Positions 12,340-45,164 of a stretch of DNA of 64,000 nt are shown piece by piece. The position numbers and the translations under genes were made by a program. Each line of letters begins with the position of its first letter. Positions within the stretch are counted from its first letter, which is position 1. The notes beneath the pieces were generated by a model that was not told where the DNA came from, searched no databases, and worked only from the letters and a program-made list of their open reading frames with translations. Source of the stretch: Artemia franciscana (Eukaryota; Arthropoda; Branchiopoda; Anostraca; Artemiidae); NCBI RefSeq assembly GCF_032884065.1, contig NC_088866.1, positions 47,961,490-48,025,489 on the forward strand. The letters run 5' to 3'.

Positions 12340-12660
12340 GGGTTCTGAGGAAACCCCGCAGGGTATTATGTTTAGACGGAAGCTGGTTACTTCTTACTCC
12401 TTGATCTGGGGCCAAGATCGTATTGAAATCATCGACTGCTAAACGAGGTAACAGTCAGAGTCGGACTGCTGGGTTGCAACCAATGATCAATCAAACACTT
12501 TACTAATTCGCCCATGCTGGCCAGTAAGTACATTTTATCCAATCTTTTTATGTTTCATTTGACATGTAGAACCACTAAAATGTTGCAGGCTTCCAAAATT
12601 GAACCTCAAACCTTTCTCTTCCGAGTAAAGGGCTCTAACCATTTGCACTACCGGAGACTT
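12340..12660 (-). mobile_element. Candidate tRNA-derived SINE
   Basis: Read on the minus strand from about 12655, the sequence starts CCGGTAGTGCAAATGGTTAG (A-box-like). About 40 nt later it has GAGGTTCAATTTT (B-box-like), the spacing of an internal RNA polymerase III promoter. The tRNA-unrelated body would extend toward lower coordinates and is GC-richer than its surroundings. No target duplication was identified. Confidence 0.4.
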
Positions 12661-12664
12661 GTTA

Positions 12665-13240
12665 AAAGTTAGACAGAGACTATTTTTTTAGATAAGTTAT
12701 TTCCGATTTATAATTTTGTGAAATAAAATAATCAACTAATGGGGAAATTTTTAAGCGAAATGAAAATGGAAAATAAATATAATCAAAATATTAGGAAAGA
12801 AGATTTAGACGATGGAGTGACATATAAAATTAAAGCAATGAAATGAATTACAACTAAATTTGGAAATAAATTCATTATTATCACTAATTTTAAACTTTAA
12901 GTGGTTGATATCTTTGCATCAAAACGATTTGATTCTACAGCACCTGATTGTGAAAAGAAATGTAAAAAAAAATAGATAAAGGTAAGATTTTAAAGGCTAT
13001 TGAAAGAAAAGAGAAAGATAATAGTGATTATCTATATATTGATGTGAAACTCTCCATTAAATATTGAAACATATCAAATTATTACATATCATCAATAGTG
13101 TATATAAAATATTGAATATATGCATCAATTTTATATTTCAAAAGACCTGTTTAGATCTAAAATCTCAAGACGGAAAAATGAAAAAAGCGTTAGAAAATTT
13201 GCATTTAAAATGGTGTTAATTCAACTGAAATGGCAAATAT
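12665..13240. other. No gene seen
   Basis: AT-rich sequence with short A-rich runs and no recognisable coding or repeat signal. Confidence 0.45.
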
Positions 13241-13249
13241 ATATATCAC

Positions 13250-13560
13250 CTAACCCGTGAATGGTTAGACTGTTGCATCAGCGGTAACTCATGCGCTACA
13301 CACAAACCAAAGGTTTGCAAATTTTTTTATTGATTAATAAATACCAGACAGTCATCCCATCTCCCTTATGCCCACCACTTAAAGTAAGGATGCTGAAATC
13401 CGTTGAAGGATTAGACTATTTCTATAGCGGTAATCAATCGCTAAACATATACCAACAATAGAGTCCTTTTCCATGCCCATTTTCAGTACTTAAAGCATGG
13501 ATGCCTTCAAACCGTGGCTAGTTAGGCCGTTGCTCTAGCCGTAACCCAGTGCTACCTATT
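13250..13560. repeat. Three-copy degenerate tandem repeat
   Basis: A segment of the form ACCCGTGAATGGTTAGACTG followed by TTGCATCAGCGGTAAC and GCGCTACA recurs near 13253, 13400 and 13510. The copies are roughly 50-60 bp and separated by diverged spacer. The TGGTTAGAC core hints at a tRNA-like origin, but no full cloverleaf is seen. Confidence 0.5.
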
Positions 13561-14040
13561 TTAATCCATTTTTCAGTAAATGTACAACTTTCCAATATAT
13601 TTTTGCCACTCTCCCAACGCACTATCCAATATATTTCTCAACTATCAAATATAATGGAAATATTTCCATTTTAATGCAAGAACTGAGCGTGATGAACAGT
13701 GAATCCTCTGACAGAACCTTAATAGCTTGACTCTAGTTCGGCATTGTGGAGTGACATGAGAGGTGTAGCATAAATGGGAGATGGTAACGACGACAATGAG
13801 GGGGAATTAACGCCTGGTTTTTCTTTTCATTCAATTGGACTATCTGTCTTGGCTTTGTCTACAATTAGCCATGACTTGATGCCCACAGCTATTCTACATT
13901 TTAATTCAGAAGAATTTAGAATCAGAATTTAGAATTAATTAGAATTTTCTGCTGTATGAGCGTGCCTTTGTGTAACTGTTACGACCTAAGGCTTTAAATC
14001 CTGCAAATTGCTTTCAAATCTCGGCGAAGCCTTTTCATAA
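13561..14040. other. No gene seen
   Basis: Non-coding; a short direct repeat AGAATTTAGAATCAGAATTT lies near 13910. Nothing else recognised. Confidence 0.4.
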
Positions 14041-14045
14041 ATTAA

Positions 14046-15262
14046 ATAAAAAAAAAAAGTTTTTTTTTTTTAACTAAAAGTAAGGAGCAACATCAAAACT
14101 TGAAACGAACAGAAGTTATTCCGAAAATGTAAGGGGTTCTCCCCTTCGCAGCACCTTGCTCTTTACGGTAAAGTTTGACTCTTTGTCACAACTCGACTTT
14201 CTCAAAGAATAAAGAATTTTATACCAAATCTTTAAGAATGACCCATGAATCACAAAGGCTGTAGAAAAAACAGTTGAAATTACTAAAAATACTTTGGCGT
14301 AAAGAGCATGGTATTGTGGAGGAGACAAACCCCTCTTATATAGGTAATATTTCATATTCGTTTTAAATTTTAATGCTACCTATTACTTATGGTTTCTCAT
14401 TGTGTTTTTTTTAAATAGTGCTAGAAAATCCTGCGCCCCCTTCATGGAATTTATCTTCCCTCTTGATAAATCCCTCCATGTAAAGATACTCCCACGTATC
14501 CCCTCCCCCCGACCCAACCCCAATCCAACGTGAAAAAGTCTCCCTGAAAACGTCTGTACACTTCGTAATAACCATTACTATATGTAAACAATGATCAAAA
14601 TTTGTAACTTGAGGCCCCTCCGCCGTGGACTATGGGGGATCAATTCGTCCCCAAAGACATAAATATTATGTTTTTGACTTATTTGAACAGAATGGCTATC
14701 TCAAAAATTTTATCTGGTGACTTTGGGGGAAAATATACGCGGGAGGGGGCTTTGATGCTCTCCAGTTTTTTGGTCACTTAAAAAGGGCAGTAGAACTTAT
14801 TTCGGTTAGAATGAGCCCTCTTGCGACAATATAGGGCTACTGGGTCAACGAGATTACCCATGGAAAAAAAAACACAAACACACACAAAAAAAAATAAAAC
14901 GCATCCGTGATCTGTCTTCTGGAAAAAAAAATACAGGATGCCACATTTTTGTAGACAGGAGCTTGAAACTTCCACAGCAGGGTTCTCTGATACGCTGAAT
15001 CTGATGATGTGATTTTCGTTAAGATTTTATGACTTTTAGGGGGTGTTTCCCCTAATTTTCTAAAATAAGGCAATTTTTCCCAGGCTCTTCACTTTTGATG
15101 GGTAAGACTAAACTTGATAAAACTTATGTATTTAAAATCAGTATAAAAATGCAATTGTTTTGACGTAACTATTGGTACCAAATTTCGTTTTTTAGAGTTT
15201 GGTTACTATTGAGCTGGGTCGCTTCTTACTACAGTTCATTACCACGAACTGTTTGATTATTT
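14046..15262 (+). repeat. Foldback repeat family R1, copy 1
   Basis: Starts with the family's palindrome arm (AAAGTAAGGAGCAACATC, ACTTGAAACGAACAGAAGTT, GCTCTTTACGGTAAAG). It continues through modules shared with the copies at 33838, 39000 and 56031: TCCTGCGCCC, ACTATATGTAAACAATGATC, AACAGAATGGCTATCTC, GGTTCTCTGATACGCTGAAT and CGTTAAGATTTTATGAC. It ends with GAGCTGGGTCGCTTCTTACT and a terminal hairpin (CAGTTCATTACCACGAACTG). No convincing coding frame runs through it. Confidence 0.75.
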
Positions 15263-15692
15263 ATGCTACCATGTAAGTTTATGCCTTAGCTCTTTCTCTT
15301 CGTGATTAAATTAGTTACTTGGGACTAGAGTTCGTTCTTTATCATAAATTGTCAATTTAAAGTCTAAGCGAAACATTTTATTAAGGACTACTGACAGAAA
15401 TATTTTAAGGCTTAAGAGGCAAAATATGTATTTTTACTTCAATCGATATTACAATATATATTGAAGAAACGAGTTTATTCCAATGAAATTTAATTCAACC
15501 AACAATCAAATCGCCACTATTTAGTTATACCTTTTGAAAACGATAACGAAATCATTTTCTGAAAGGTAGATGACGCCGTTAAACGTATTTAAGAAGAGAC
15601 AGAATAAATATCTGTCACGGGATTTTTGGACAGGAATTCTTAAAGGGCACCCTACTAAATTGTAAACGGTTGTTCTATTCATCTCTTAAGGA
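15263..15692 (+). other. Upstream flank of the V-ATPase c'' gene
   Basis: Probable promoter and 5' untranslated sequence. No convincing TATA box or initiator can be assigned by eye; transcript start unknown. Confidence 0.35.
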
Positions 15693-36426
<20,734 letters not shown>

Positions 36427-36659
36427 GCTCTAGCCTGACAACATATGGTTGTTTATCTCATTCCATGCGTTTGTAATTTTTTTTTCGAATATTAGTTGGA
36501 TGTTTCGCAATTACATGCCAATGTTGATTAATTGTGGTTTTAAATGTTTATAAGTGAAATTGATATTTTTGGGCAAAAAAATTATTGTTCCAGTCAAAAG
36601 TGTTTCGATCACATGGTCGATAGCTGTCAAACTTTTTTTTTAATTTTGTGATGTCGCGC

Positions 36660-36665
36660 AATAAA
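36660..36665 (+). promoter_or_regulatory. Candidate poly(A) signal AATAAA
   Basis: First AATAAA downstream of the V-ATPase stop (about 235 bp), followed by an A-rich run and then T/G-rich sequence. Confidence 0.5.
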
Positions 36666-36899
36666 TTAAAAAAAAAAAAATCTACTTTTCTTCCTGTTTT
36701 AGGTGTCTTGACAAGACTGGCTACAGGATAGGGTGGGGAGGTGTATATTCCATACGGCAAAGGGGAGAACAAAGTAAAACTGCAAAAGTTATAACATTTT
36801 GAAGGTTACGGTTTAATGTAAAAATTCAAATGAACTTCATCTAGGCAAAAACTTCAAATTTCCAGTGGTGGATTGTAGGCTTAACTCTAAATAGCTTTT

Positions 36900-37025
36900 G
36901 CAAGGTCGTATCCAGGGGGTAGGGGTTGCTGGTTTAATACCTCTTCCCCCCCCCCCCAAAAAAAAATGTCCTGCTTGTAAGAAAGTAACAAAAATGCATG
37001 TAAACAAATTTTCGCTTAGAGGAAC
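36900..37025. repeat. C-rich dispersed repeat fragment
   Basis: CGTATCCAGGGGGTAGGGGT, a 12-C run, an A run, then TGCATGTAAACAAATTTTCG. Shares layout and the TGCAT-AAACAAATTTT motif with 278-435. Confidence 0.5.
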
Positions 37026-37569
37026 CTTGATAATCACTAATCCACTGTTGTCAATGGGCCATACGTTGCGCCGCTTGTAATTCTGAATCCGTAAATTGTC
37101 ACATCAAAGAGGTTGTAAGACATTTTGTTCAGTCAGTTTAGTTTCTGAGTGTCAAAAATATAACTTTGTATTTTGCACCTAAACATTCAAGAATAGATTT
37201 TTCTGATGGTGACATCGCTGGGCGTCTGTGGATTGTTCAACTACCCCTGTGGGCCTAAGTAACACGGAAGTGTTTTCTGATGTTTCTAAACTTGATTCAT
37301 GTTCCAGTCAACTCGATTAATTCACTTCACAGCACACTATTACACAGTCTTCTTCGGTTCCAAACGCATTGAACGATTTATCTCTAAATTATCGTTGTTT
37401 GAAGGAGTGTCCAAACTTCGTCTGCTAAAGAAGGACTCAAGATATTTCATACACTTTTCCAAGCACCTGGGAAAAGGAAGTCTAGGTTTGTGTTGGGTGG
37501 GCTGATTCCCTTCAGCTAAATGTCATTTTCTTCATCTGAGAACAACGCTTGTTGTTGATTCTGTCTTCT

Positions 37570-38960
37570 CTTTTCGTCCGGAACAGCTGGCAAAGGCAGT
37601 CAACAACGCTTAGGCTACTTTATCAGCGAAGAAACTGAAATGATCCAATTGGAGGCTACGCAAGTTACCAGCAAACATTGTTTCACAAAACTGAAAAGAA
37701 AACTGAGATAACTTTATCTCTGTTGGGTATAAACGGTTCTGGTCTTATTTGAATCACGGATCCAGAACCGTCTCAAAATGATGGTCATTTCGACCTCTTT
37801 TGTGACAAAGGGCATGGCATGATTTCGAAAGTCTGGCAAATCATGTTCTTTCTGCAGCTGCAAATGAAACGTGTATTTCTCCAATTCCCCAAATAGTATT
37901 ATTGCCGCTTGCATAGAAATTCCCTAACAGTCCTTCATCGAGAAAGTAAACACAATTTTTTGCTTTTCTGTACTTGCTGATGAAACGGCAAATGTTTCCA
38001 ATGTATAGCAGCAAATTATTTCCCCTACATCTCTGCTTGAAAACTTCGGCAGTATTTTCTTGGTTTTGTTCCAGTTACGAATCTAACGAGAGGAGGTTTC
38101 GCTTCGTCAATTCTGCATTTTCTTGAGAGTCTTGGGATATGACCTAAACAAGATGGTTATCCATGGGATATGGTGGTGTGATAGCGATGAGCAGCCATCT
38201 AAAGGGTGTTCGGGCCACTATCCGGAGGCAGTTTATGTCCACTGTAGCGCACGTAGTCTCAACCTTGTCATTTTGTCTATCTCTTCTGTTCCAGCTTTAT
38301 GAGCATTTCTTCGTAACTCTATCGCAAGTCTATGATTTCTAGGGTACTTAGCGACTTGGAACCCGAAACCTGAAAGAAAAAATAAATCAACGAACTTGTC
38401 GAATCCGTGAAAATAGAACCTGATTGGATTCTGCGAAACAAGATAGGGCGAGTGCCATGATTCAGTTATGCGTCTGTTTGAGCTCTATCAACCACTTTTG
38501 CGTTCTCTAGAATTTTAGAGGGAAACAGTAACGCAAAAATGTCTGCAAAATTGCTGCAAATGCTGGATGTCGTGAACCAGTATTAGTCTATTATGTGTCT
38601 CTATGTTGTAAAGGAACTTTTCAGCCTGGCGTTGCCTTGTGCAAGACTTCAGTCAGTTGACTGTGACTTGATTAGCGCTTGTAGACACGCAAATACTGTT
38701 CTTTTCAGAACAATGACAATGTGATTAGATGCAGCCCCTGCTTTCACTCTTATTTTTGACAACGCTCAGTCTTTTGCATCTACTTTAGGGCTTAAAATGA
38801 CTCGTTGAAGAACAAGAGGTGGGAGACGGTAAAAGAAAGATCGAGCGGTTTAGAGCAGTTCGACGTTCACGGAGACTGCACAAAAATGTCATTGAGGTTT
38901 TTGCAGGGAAGAAAATTCGTCTTTTAATATCGTTTTGTGGGCACGTAATTTACTCGACAA
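37570..38960 (+). pseudogene. hAT-family transposase remnant (ZMYM1-like)
   Basis: With several frame changes the + strand reads KVWQIMFFLQLQMKRVFLQF, then YFLGFVPVTNLTRGGFASSI, LHFLESLGYDLNKMV and, in another frame, GVIAMSSHLKGVRATI. These match the hAT transposases related to vertebrate ZMYM1 (LGFVPV..L.G...A..I...LE..GLDL..M.GQGYDGA..MSG.. KGVQ). The conserved Asp of the DGA segment reads Gly here. Further down NDNVI, then a degraded YFDNAQSF-like stretch and LGLKM-like residues occur near 38720-38800. No terminal inverted repeats were located; the right side abuts an R1 copy at about 39000. Confidence 0.7.
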
Positions 38961-38999
38961 TAACTCTTGGTTAGCTCTGTAAGTATTTTAAATAAAAAA

Positions 39000-40445
39000 A
39001 ACAAGCTTTTTGAAATGAAAGTAAGGACGCTAAACGCTAAAGTTTTTTATTGTTTTAAAAAGTAGAGTTGCGAGAAAGAATCAAACTTTAGCGCAAGGAG
39101 CGGGATGTCGAGGAGGAAAAGCCCCTTCTAATACGGAGTAAGTTCTGTTCGTTTTAAGTTTTAATGTCGCTCCTTACTTTCATTTCAAAAACCTTGTTTT
39201 TTTATTTAATTTCTGAAAGTTTTTGAATTAATGCGTGTCTGATTTTGACTCCGTACATAAATTATTAAAATGTAATTTGCATATTAATTCTTTTTTTTGG
39301 CTAAATGGCTTTCTCTTAGTTTTGATCAGACGATTTTGAGAAATGAGGGATGGGGAAGGAGGCCTAGTTGCCCTCCAATTTTTCGGTTACTTAAAAACCT
39401 GAATCAGAAAGGCCGTAGAACAAATAGTTGAAATTACTAAAAATTATTTAGCATAAAGAGCGAAGTATTTATCTCCTCCTAAATACGTCGCTCTTTATGC
39501 TAAAGTATTTTTAGAACCCCTCATATACGCAATAATCTCTCTTCGTTTTAAGTTTTAATGCTTCTCCTTACTTGCAATTGAAAAAACTTTTTCATGTTTA
39601 TATTTTCATTGTTTTTTTTTTTTTAATAGTAATGCTAGAAAATCCTGCGCCCTTTTCATTGAATTTCTCTTCCCCCATGAAACATTCCTCAAAGGAAATA
39701 TCCTCCCATATAGCCCCCTCCCCTGAATCCCACACCCAAACCAAAAAATCCCCCTGAAAACGTCGGTACAATTCCCAATAACCATTACTGTATGTAAACA
39801 TTGGTCAAAGTTTGTAACTTGCAGCCCCTCCCCCAGGGGCTGTGGGGGGGGGTGGTAAGTTATCTCCCAGGACATAGTTATTATGGTTTTCGACTATGCG
39901 GAACAAAATGGCTATCTCAAAATTTTAATTCGTTGACTTTGGGAAAAAATGAGCGTGGGAGGGGGCCTAGGTGCCCTCCAATTTTTTTGGTCACTTAAGA
40001 AGGGCACTAGAACTTTTCATTTCCGTTAGAATGAGCCCTCCTTGTAACACTCTAGGACCACTTTTTCGATACGATGACTCCTGGGAAAAAAAACAAACAA
40101 ATAAACACGCACCCGTGATTTGTCTTCCTGCAAAAAAATACGAAATCTCACATTTTTGTAGATTGGACCTTGAAATTTTTTCCAGAGGGTTCTCTGATAC
40201 GCTGAATGCGATGGTGTGATTTTCGTTAAGATCTTATGACTTTTAGGGGGTGTTTTCTCCTATTTTCCAAAATAAGGCTAATTTTCTCAGGCTCGTAACT
40301 TTTGATGACAAAGACTAAATTTGATGAAACTTAAATATTTAAAATCAGCATAAAAATCCGGTTCTTCTGATACATCTTTTAGCATCGAAATTCCGTTTTT
40401 TAGAGTTTCGTTTGCTATTGAGCCGGGTCGCTCCTTACTTGGTTT
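39000..40445 (+). repeat. R1 foldback family, copy 3 (nearly full)
   Basis: Opens with an inverted-repeat pair, TTTTGAAATGAAAGTAAGGA and CTCCTTACTTTCATTTCAAA, about 160 bp apart (39007-39200). A second palindrome (GCATAAAGAGCGAAGTATTT / TACGTCGCTCTTTATGC) lies near 39460-39500. The long body follows (TATGTAAACATTGGTCAAAG, GCGGAACAAAATGGCTATCT, TCTCTGATACGCTGAATGCG), ending GAGCCGGGTCGCTCCTTACT. This order mirrors, in reverse, the copy at 56031-57775. Confidence 0.8.
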
Positions 40446-40859
40446 CCTAATGCATTACTGAAAAAAAAATGTCCCTCAAAGATCCATCACTCTAAAGGAT
40501 GCACCCTCATTCGCAAGAGGTGGAGGTCTCAATAGTCGACCGTAGTTGAAAAAAGTTGAACAATTAGTGAGGGAATTAACTTAGGCCAACCCTTCTATTT
40601 TCAGGATAGGTGACATATTGAAATAAATTATTTCAAGCAAGCACCAATTATTGAAGGTCGCATCAAACAATAAAGAAAAGCAAATTATTTTAATAGAATG
40701 CTTACAAGAAAGTTGAAAATACAAATAACGAATATATTAAATTAAGCATAGATAATTTTTTTTCAGTATTTATGGTCTTGCCGCCATGTTTCTTATTTCT
40801 GTCTTCAGAGCTTTCAGTTATTGTTATGGTATCTTCAGTAGTTTTAACCTTATTTTAAT

Positions 40860-41480
40860 AATAGGTTCTAATAGGAGTCTAGTTTTGCTTCTTCAGCCGT
40901 ACCTCAGTCGGCTTTATTGATTTGATTCCCACTTTGGCTCCAGGGGGTTTTGGTTCAAATTCTGAACCAGTCTGTTTTATTTTTAATTAATTATCGAGAT
41001 ATTTATCTATTATAATATTTCTTATCAATTGTAGAATTGAAGGCCCGATTGTTGTCTACCAATACTTTCAAGTCCATTCTTATGCTAGGTTTGGATAGAA
41101 GTCGAATTTCTCTTCGCTAGCCATTTTTCACGTCGTCGGCTTTGTTGGTGTGAATCCTATTTTGGGTCGAGGGGATTCTGGAAATCCTAGACCTGTCTTT
41201 TTTTTGTTTTAAAATATCGGTGTATCTATTCTAACATTTCAAAACAGCTGTAGAATAAAAGGCCAAATTTTATGCCACCAATATTTTTACCTCTTTTTCA
41301 ATCCTAGGTTCTGATTGGAGTTACTTTAGCTTCGTTGGCCGGGTTTCATGTCGTTGGCTGTATTGATGTGATATCCTATTTTGGGCTTAGGGGTTCTGGA
41401 ATCAAATTGTTAGCCAGCATGTTTGTGGTTTTAAAATTATTCGTTTGTTCAAATATTGTGATATTTCATATCAGTAGTAG
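40860..41480. repeat. Three tandem units of about 220 bp
   Basis: Units start TAGGTTCTAATAGGAGTC at 40862, TAGGTTTGGATAGAAGTC at 41088 and TAGGTTCTGATTGGAGTT at 41307. They share GTCGGCTTTGTTGGTGTGA, CTATTTTGGGTC-type, GGGGATTCTGGAA and GTAGAATGAAGGCC blocks. Copies have diverged substantially. Confidence 0.7.
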
Positions 41481-41499
41481 AATGTTCTGGGTACCTGGC

Positions 41500-41835
41500 T
41501 GACGAACCGTATTTCAAGCAGTAGGCTGTACGAAAAGTGTAGCTCAATTCTACCTTCTAGGTTCTATAATTAGAGAAAGGTTGAGATGTCTAGGGCACAT
41601 TGTGTGGATGAAGAATGATAGATTACCGAAGGCTGTCCTTTTCAACCAACCGTCTAGGGCTAAACGGAAAGCAGGTTGTCCACGATCGGGGTGGGAGGAT
41701 GTCGTAAAGGAAGATTGAAGGGAAATTGAAGCTTCCTGGGAGTATGTAAAGACGAAGGCTTCGAATGGATTTAGATGGAGGAGGAGCGTGTCTAGCTGCG
41801 TTGACCTCAGATGGGTTGGTGCTGTGGTGAGTTGT
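41500..41835 (+). pseudogene. RTE-type LINE reverse transcriptase C-terminus
   Basis: Reads ERLRCLGHIVWMKNDRLPKA, VLFNQPSRAKRKAGCPRSG, WEDVVKED, a stop, REIEASWEYVKTKASNGFRW and RRSVSSCVDLRWVGAVVSC, then TAGTAGTTGCAGTAGTAG. This is the familiar RLRWLGHVLRM.DDRLPK...GRP...W tail of RTE/Nimb-like LINE RTs with a TAG-rich 3' end. One in-frame stop (TGA) replaces the expected Leu or Arg codon. Confidence 0.8.
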
Positions 41836-42590
41836 TAGTAGTTGCAGTAGTAGATTGAAAGGCTCAATTAAACCCGTGTTCCCTGTAAAAACCTAACATT
41901 TGTATTTTTAAAGAGAATCCTAAACTGATTATCTACTTTGTTTTTTAGCAGGTAATATAGACGAATATGCGAATTTTGTTAATATGTTTTTTGAATTCCG
42001 TTTTCTTTCGTCTTTTCTAGTCCGTTTTATGCTGGACTTAGATGCTAGTTTTTGTAATTCTATTCCCTTCATGCTAGGTTTTGTCTGTGGAAAATCGGTG
42101 AAATACTGTTCTCACCATTTCAGATCCCAGGTTGTATCTAAAAAAAAGTATAGTAGATAAAAAGTTTTAACTCATGCCTTTGGTTTCACTGGATTGGAAT
42201 TGGGGGAGGTCCGTCCTATGCTTAAAATTGACGTTTTTTTTCTTTTTTTTTATGTTAGGCTTTAGCAAAGGATAGTTGACGTCCGCTTGACTAAAAAAAA
42301 AATCCGTATATGCCTCACATCATATATGTCTTATAGATATTTACCATTCTGTATTGGTTTTAAAAGCACTTGCTTGAAAAGTTGTATCTATGCATGCCTA
42401 AATTATTACTTGCCACTCTGGTATTTTAGTTGGTTTTTCTGGTAATAAAATTATGCAAGCTTGTATGACAGAATTCCAGCCAGCTGTAAAATTCGCCTCC
42501 CCCTGCCACAGAAAGATATTTTCCTGGGGGATTTTCAGATATCCATGGAACAAATAATCATAAGCTTAATTTCTCTCTTTTTTCTTCCAA
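41836..42590. other. No gene seen
   Basis: AT-rich intergenic sequence with no recognised motif. Confidence 0.45.
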
Positions 42591-42599
42591 AATTCAATA

Positions 42600-43895
42600 A
42601 AAAAATAAATTATTGAATCCCTTCAGATACGAATTTCTCGTTATGCGAAGAATTTATTGATCCCCTAATCAATATCGCTTACAACCTCCTCCCCATATTG
42701 CAGGTTTTGCACTTTTAAAAATAAAAGGATAGCCCAATTGAATGTAATGTCCTGAAACTACCTAAGAAAGATATTCAAAATAAACTCTCAAATTGCCTCA
42801 AATATCACAACCTCTCAATTTCAGCAAAAAGCCTGGCTGAGCAGAGCACTGAGCTCAAAATATTCAAGTTTTGTAATCCAGTGACTTGAATCCTAAGGGC
42901 TAATGCAAGACTTGCAAATTGGTGGAAGTATTTTCAGCATAAAGAGATTCGAGAAGAAAAAAAAGTAAAGAAAGTAGGGACGTTTTATCGGACGATTTAA
43001 AACACTTTTCTCAATTTGTACTTGGCAATAATTGTAATTTGACTTGCTGGTAGGATATTATTTCAAAATTCTATTATCTGAGTTTCTTGAAACATTGGCA
43101 ATAGTGTTGCGCTTAAGTAGAAAAATTGGAAATTTGTTCAAACGGCTAAAATAACTTTTTGATTAATAAGTAAGTTATCACCCTTAAGGCCAATTCATAT
43201 AATTTATTCATGTGTGAATTAATTTCTTGGATAAAGTTCAGATCAGGGACTTGAAGCTACTGAAATTTTTGGGAATGGATTTAGGTTAGCCTAGAGACAG
43301 ATGCCAAATCCAGAATCACAATTAATAAATGAGAAAAAAAGCTTCAGATGAAACTAAGACAATAAGAATACTACTGAACACGGATGTCTTGACATGATTA
43401 ATATTGTTATCAGTTGTTGCAAGGGATAGTAGCCTATATACAAGATTATATAGGCTAGCTGAAATTGGGACAAGGTGAAAATATTATTTGACCCTTTTAG
43501 TTCAGGAATGAATTCAAGGTCAAAAATAGGTAAAATTCTAGTTTAGTGACTTTGTGCTATCTTAGAAAGGGGTTTGGTTAGGAAAATGAAACTTTCAGGA
43601 ATGGGTCTACAGGTCAAAGTAGGCTATGTCCCAGGAAGGTATTTTGAAGTACCTATCTTCACTCCCTCTGCCTCTAGAGGATCCTGACCTTTAAAAATAT
43701 ATGTGTCATAAAAGTGAAACCTTGCAATATAGCCTAGATCTTCTGCTTGAATGAAGTACAACAAAATTGTTTTTTTTTTATATATATACCTGGTAATTAC
43801 CTAGATATTACCTAGTAAACCTGTTGAATGATGGCTCTCCTGATGACAACATGCTAAAACAAAAAGAGAGATATTTTAAGATTATCAATTTTATG
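42600..43895. repeat. Dispersed repeat R4, copy 1 (interrupted by R3)
   Basis: Collinear with 48290-48510 joined to 53232-54105. Shared blocks are GAATGTAATGTCCTGAAACT, ATCACAACCTCTCAATTTC, GAGCTCAAAATATTCAAG, AAATTGGTGGAAG, TAGTAGCCTAT, GACAAGGTGAAAATA and GTTGAATGATGGCTCTCCTG. Here an R3 piece (43527-43790) separates the last two blocks. In the other copy a gypsy element sits instead after the second block. Function unknown; part could be a LINE 3' end. Confidence 0.75.
43527..43790 (-). repeat. R3 MITE, truncated third copy
   Basis: Starts with the R3 terminal repeat GGTAAAATTCTAGTTTAGTG and GGTTAGGAAAATGAAACTTT. The interior (GTCCCAGGAAGGTATTTTGA ... CTTGAATGAAGTACAAC) is in the opposite orientation to the copies at 16029. 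The second terminal repeat is missing; sequence stops at a T run and ATATATATA near 43775. Confidence 0.75.
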
Positions 43896-43899
43896 CTTT

Positions 43900-44265
43900 T
43901 TTTCACAATTTTGAAAATTTATCCCTCCTCCTAATAATATCACATACAATCCTTTTTTATCTATCTTTTTAAATCATTTTTTGAAAATTTAATTCCAGTC
44001 GATTTAACTGACACACAGCTATTAAATTCAAAAAAATGACCCTATTCACTCAACAGAAGTGCTATATTTAAGAAATATAAACCTATGATATTTGTGACTG
44101 ACCTGGAAAAGACACATTACTAAAGCATTTTGAAATACAAATTACAATTATGTTAGTCAAATAGTATTATTAGCCAAATCTAATAGCTGTGTTTCAGGGT
44201 AACTAAATGTAGCTATATTGTTAAAAAATGACTTGGAAGCATGGATGAAAATAAGAAGAAGTTGT
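43900..44265. other. No gene seen
   Basis: AT-rich sequence between the R4 repeat and the LINE fragment. Confidence 0.4.
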
Positions 44266-44269
44266 TTAT

Positions 44270-44705
44270 GTGAACTTTCAGCAAGAATTATTCTTAGAAG
44301 TTGGCAATGGCATGCCTTGGGGATAATCTTGGGTTCAACATTTTTTTTTCAATATTTTTGTTAGTGATCCTCCAGAAGCTATAAGAAAAGAGATATGGTT
44401 TCATGCTAATGATTCAAAGCTCTTTGGATCTGCAGTCATCAGTTGCAGGAGCTTCCTTACAGGAACACCTATATTTGCTCTCACTTTGGGTACACAAGTA
44501 GAAACTTAAATTTGACATTCAAAATGCAAGTCAGTGCACTTTGGGAGATAGAGTGGTAGATAAGGATAGGAGTTTTGAGATAGAGTGGTAGATAAGGATA
44601 GAGTGGTAGATAAGGATTGGGAGATAAGGTGGTAGCACCATATGATTAGAGTAGATGGCTAAATACAATTGATTGACTCTACAAGCTGGGAGAGGTTTAG
44701 GAATT
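44270..44705 (+). pseudogene. LINE reverse transcriptase fragment, left half of a split element
   Basis: IFVSDPPEAIRKEIWFHAND then SKLFGSAV corresponds to the catalytic region of CR1/Jockey-type RTs (LFINDLP...YLFADDTKLF). The catalytic FADD reads FHAND, a degraded metal-binding motif. Further on are IQ-KCKSVHFG-like residues, then a short tandem repeat (44544-44633). The LINE resumes at 47930 after DIRS-like insertions. Confidence 0.65.
44544..44633. repeat. Short tandem repeat GATAGAGTGGTAGATAAG
   Basis: Three to four imperfect copies of an 18-21 bp unit within the LINE fragment. Confidence 0.85.
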
Positions 44706-44711
44706 GTTTAT

Positions 44712-44772
44712 AAGGAGTTCTACTCCAAAATAGAGCACCTTAGCTATGCTTTAAAGTTAAACTGAGATAGAA
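44712..44772 (+). repeat. Left inverted terminal repeat of the DIRS-like element
   Basis: GTTCTACTCCAAAATAGAGC then ACCTTAGCTATGCTTTAAAG; the complement is at 47612-47668. Confidence 0.8.
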
Positions 44773-45164
44773 ATCCATGATTACTTGAATTGACCATGAA
44801 TAATATCAGTTGATTTTTGCTTTTTCTTGGATTAAGACTAAACTAACTAATGAGTGATTGTGATGCACAGTATAAGTGTATACATTGCTTCTAATATGTT
44901 ATGATAGGATAGGGATTGATTTATTGGACAATTTCATGGATGATGATTATGATCATGAGAAACATAGAAGGCAGTATTGTGCTCATGTAGATAGGGTCAT
45001 GCATGACCCTCAAAAGTTGTTGAAGAGTTTATACAGGATTACAAATAGCTGGTATGTACTTTTTAGCATACCCTTCCCTGAGTTTTTTGGATTTTGTTGT
45101 AAATTTCACTAGCCAGTTTCGACATTTAGAATAACTTTAAAATAGAAAAAAATTAGTAAGTTTA

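Noticed and set aside
39598-39875. Overlapping minus-strand frames in R1
   Set aside because: Not conserved in frame among the four R1 copies.
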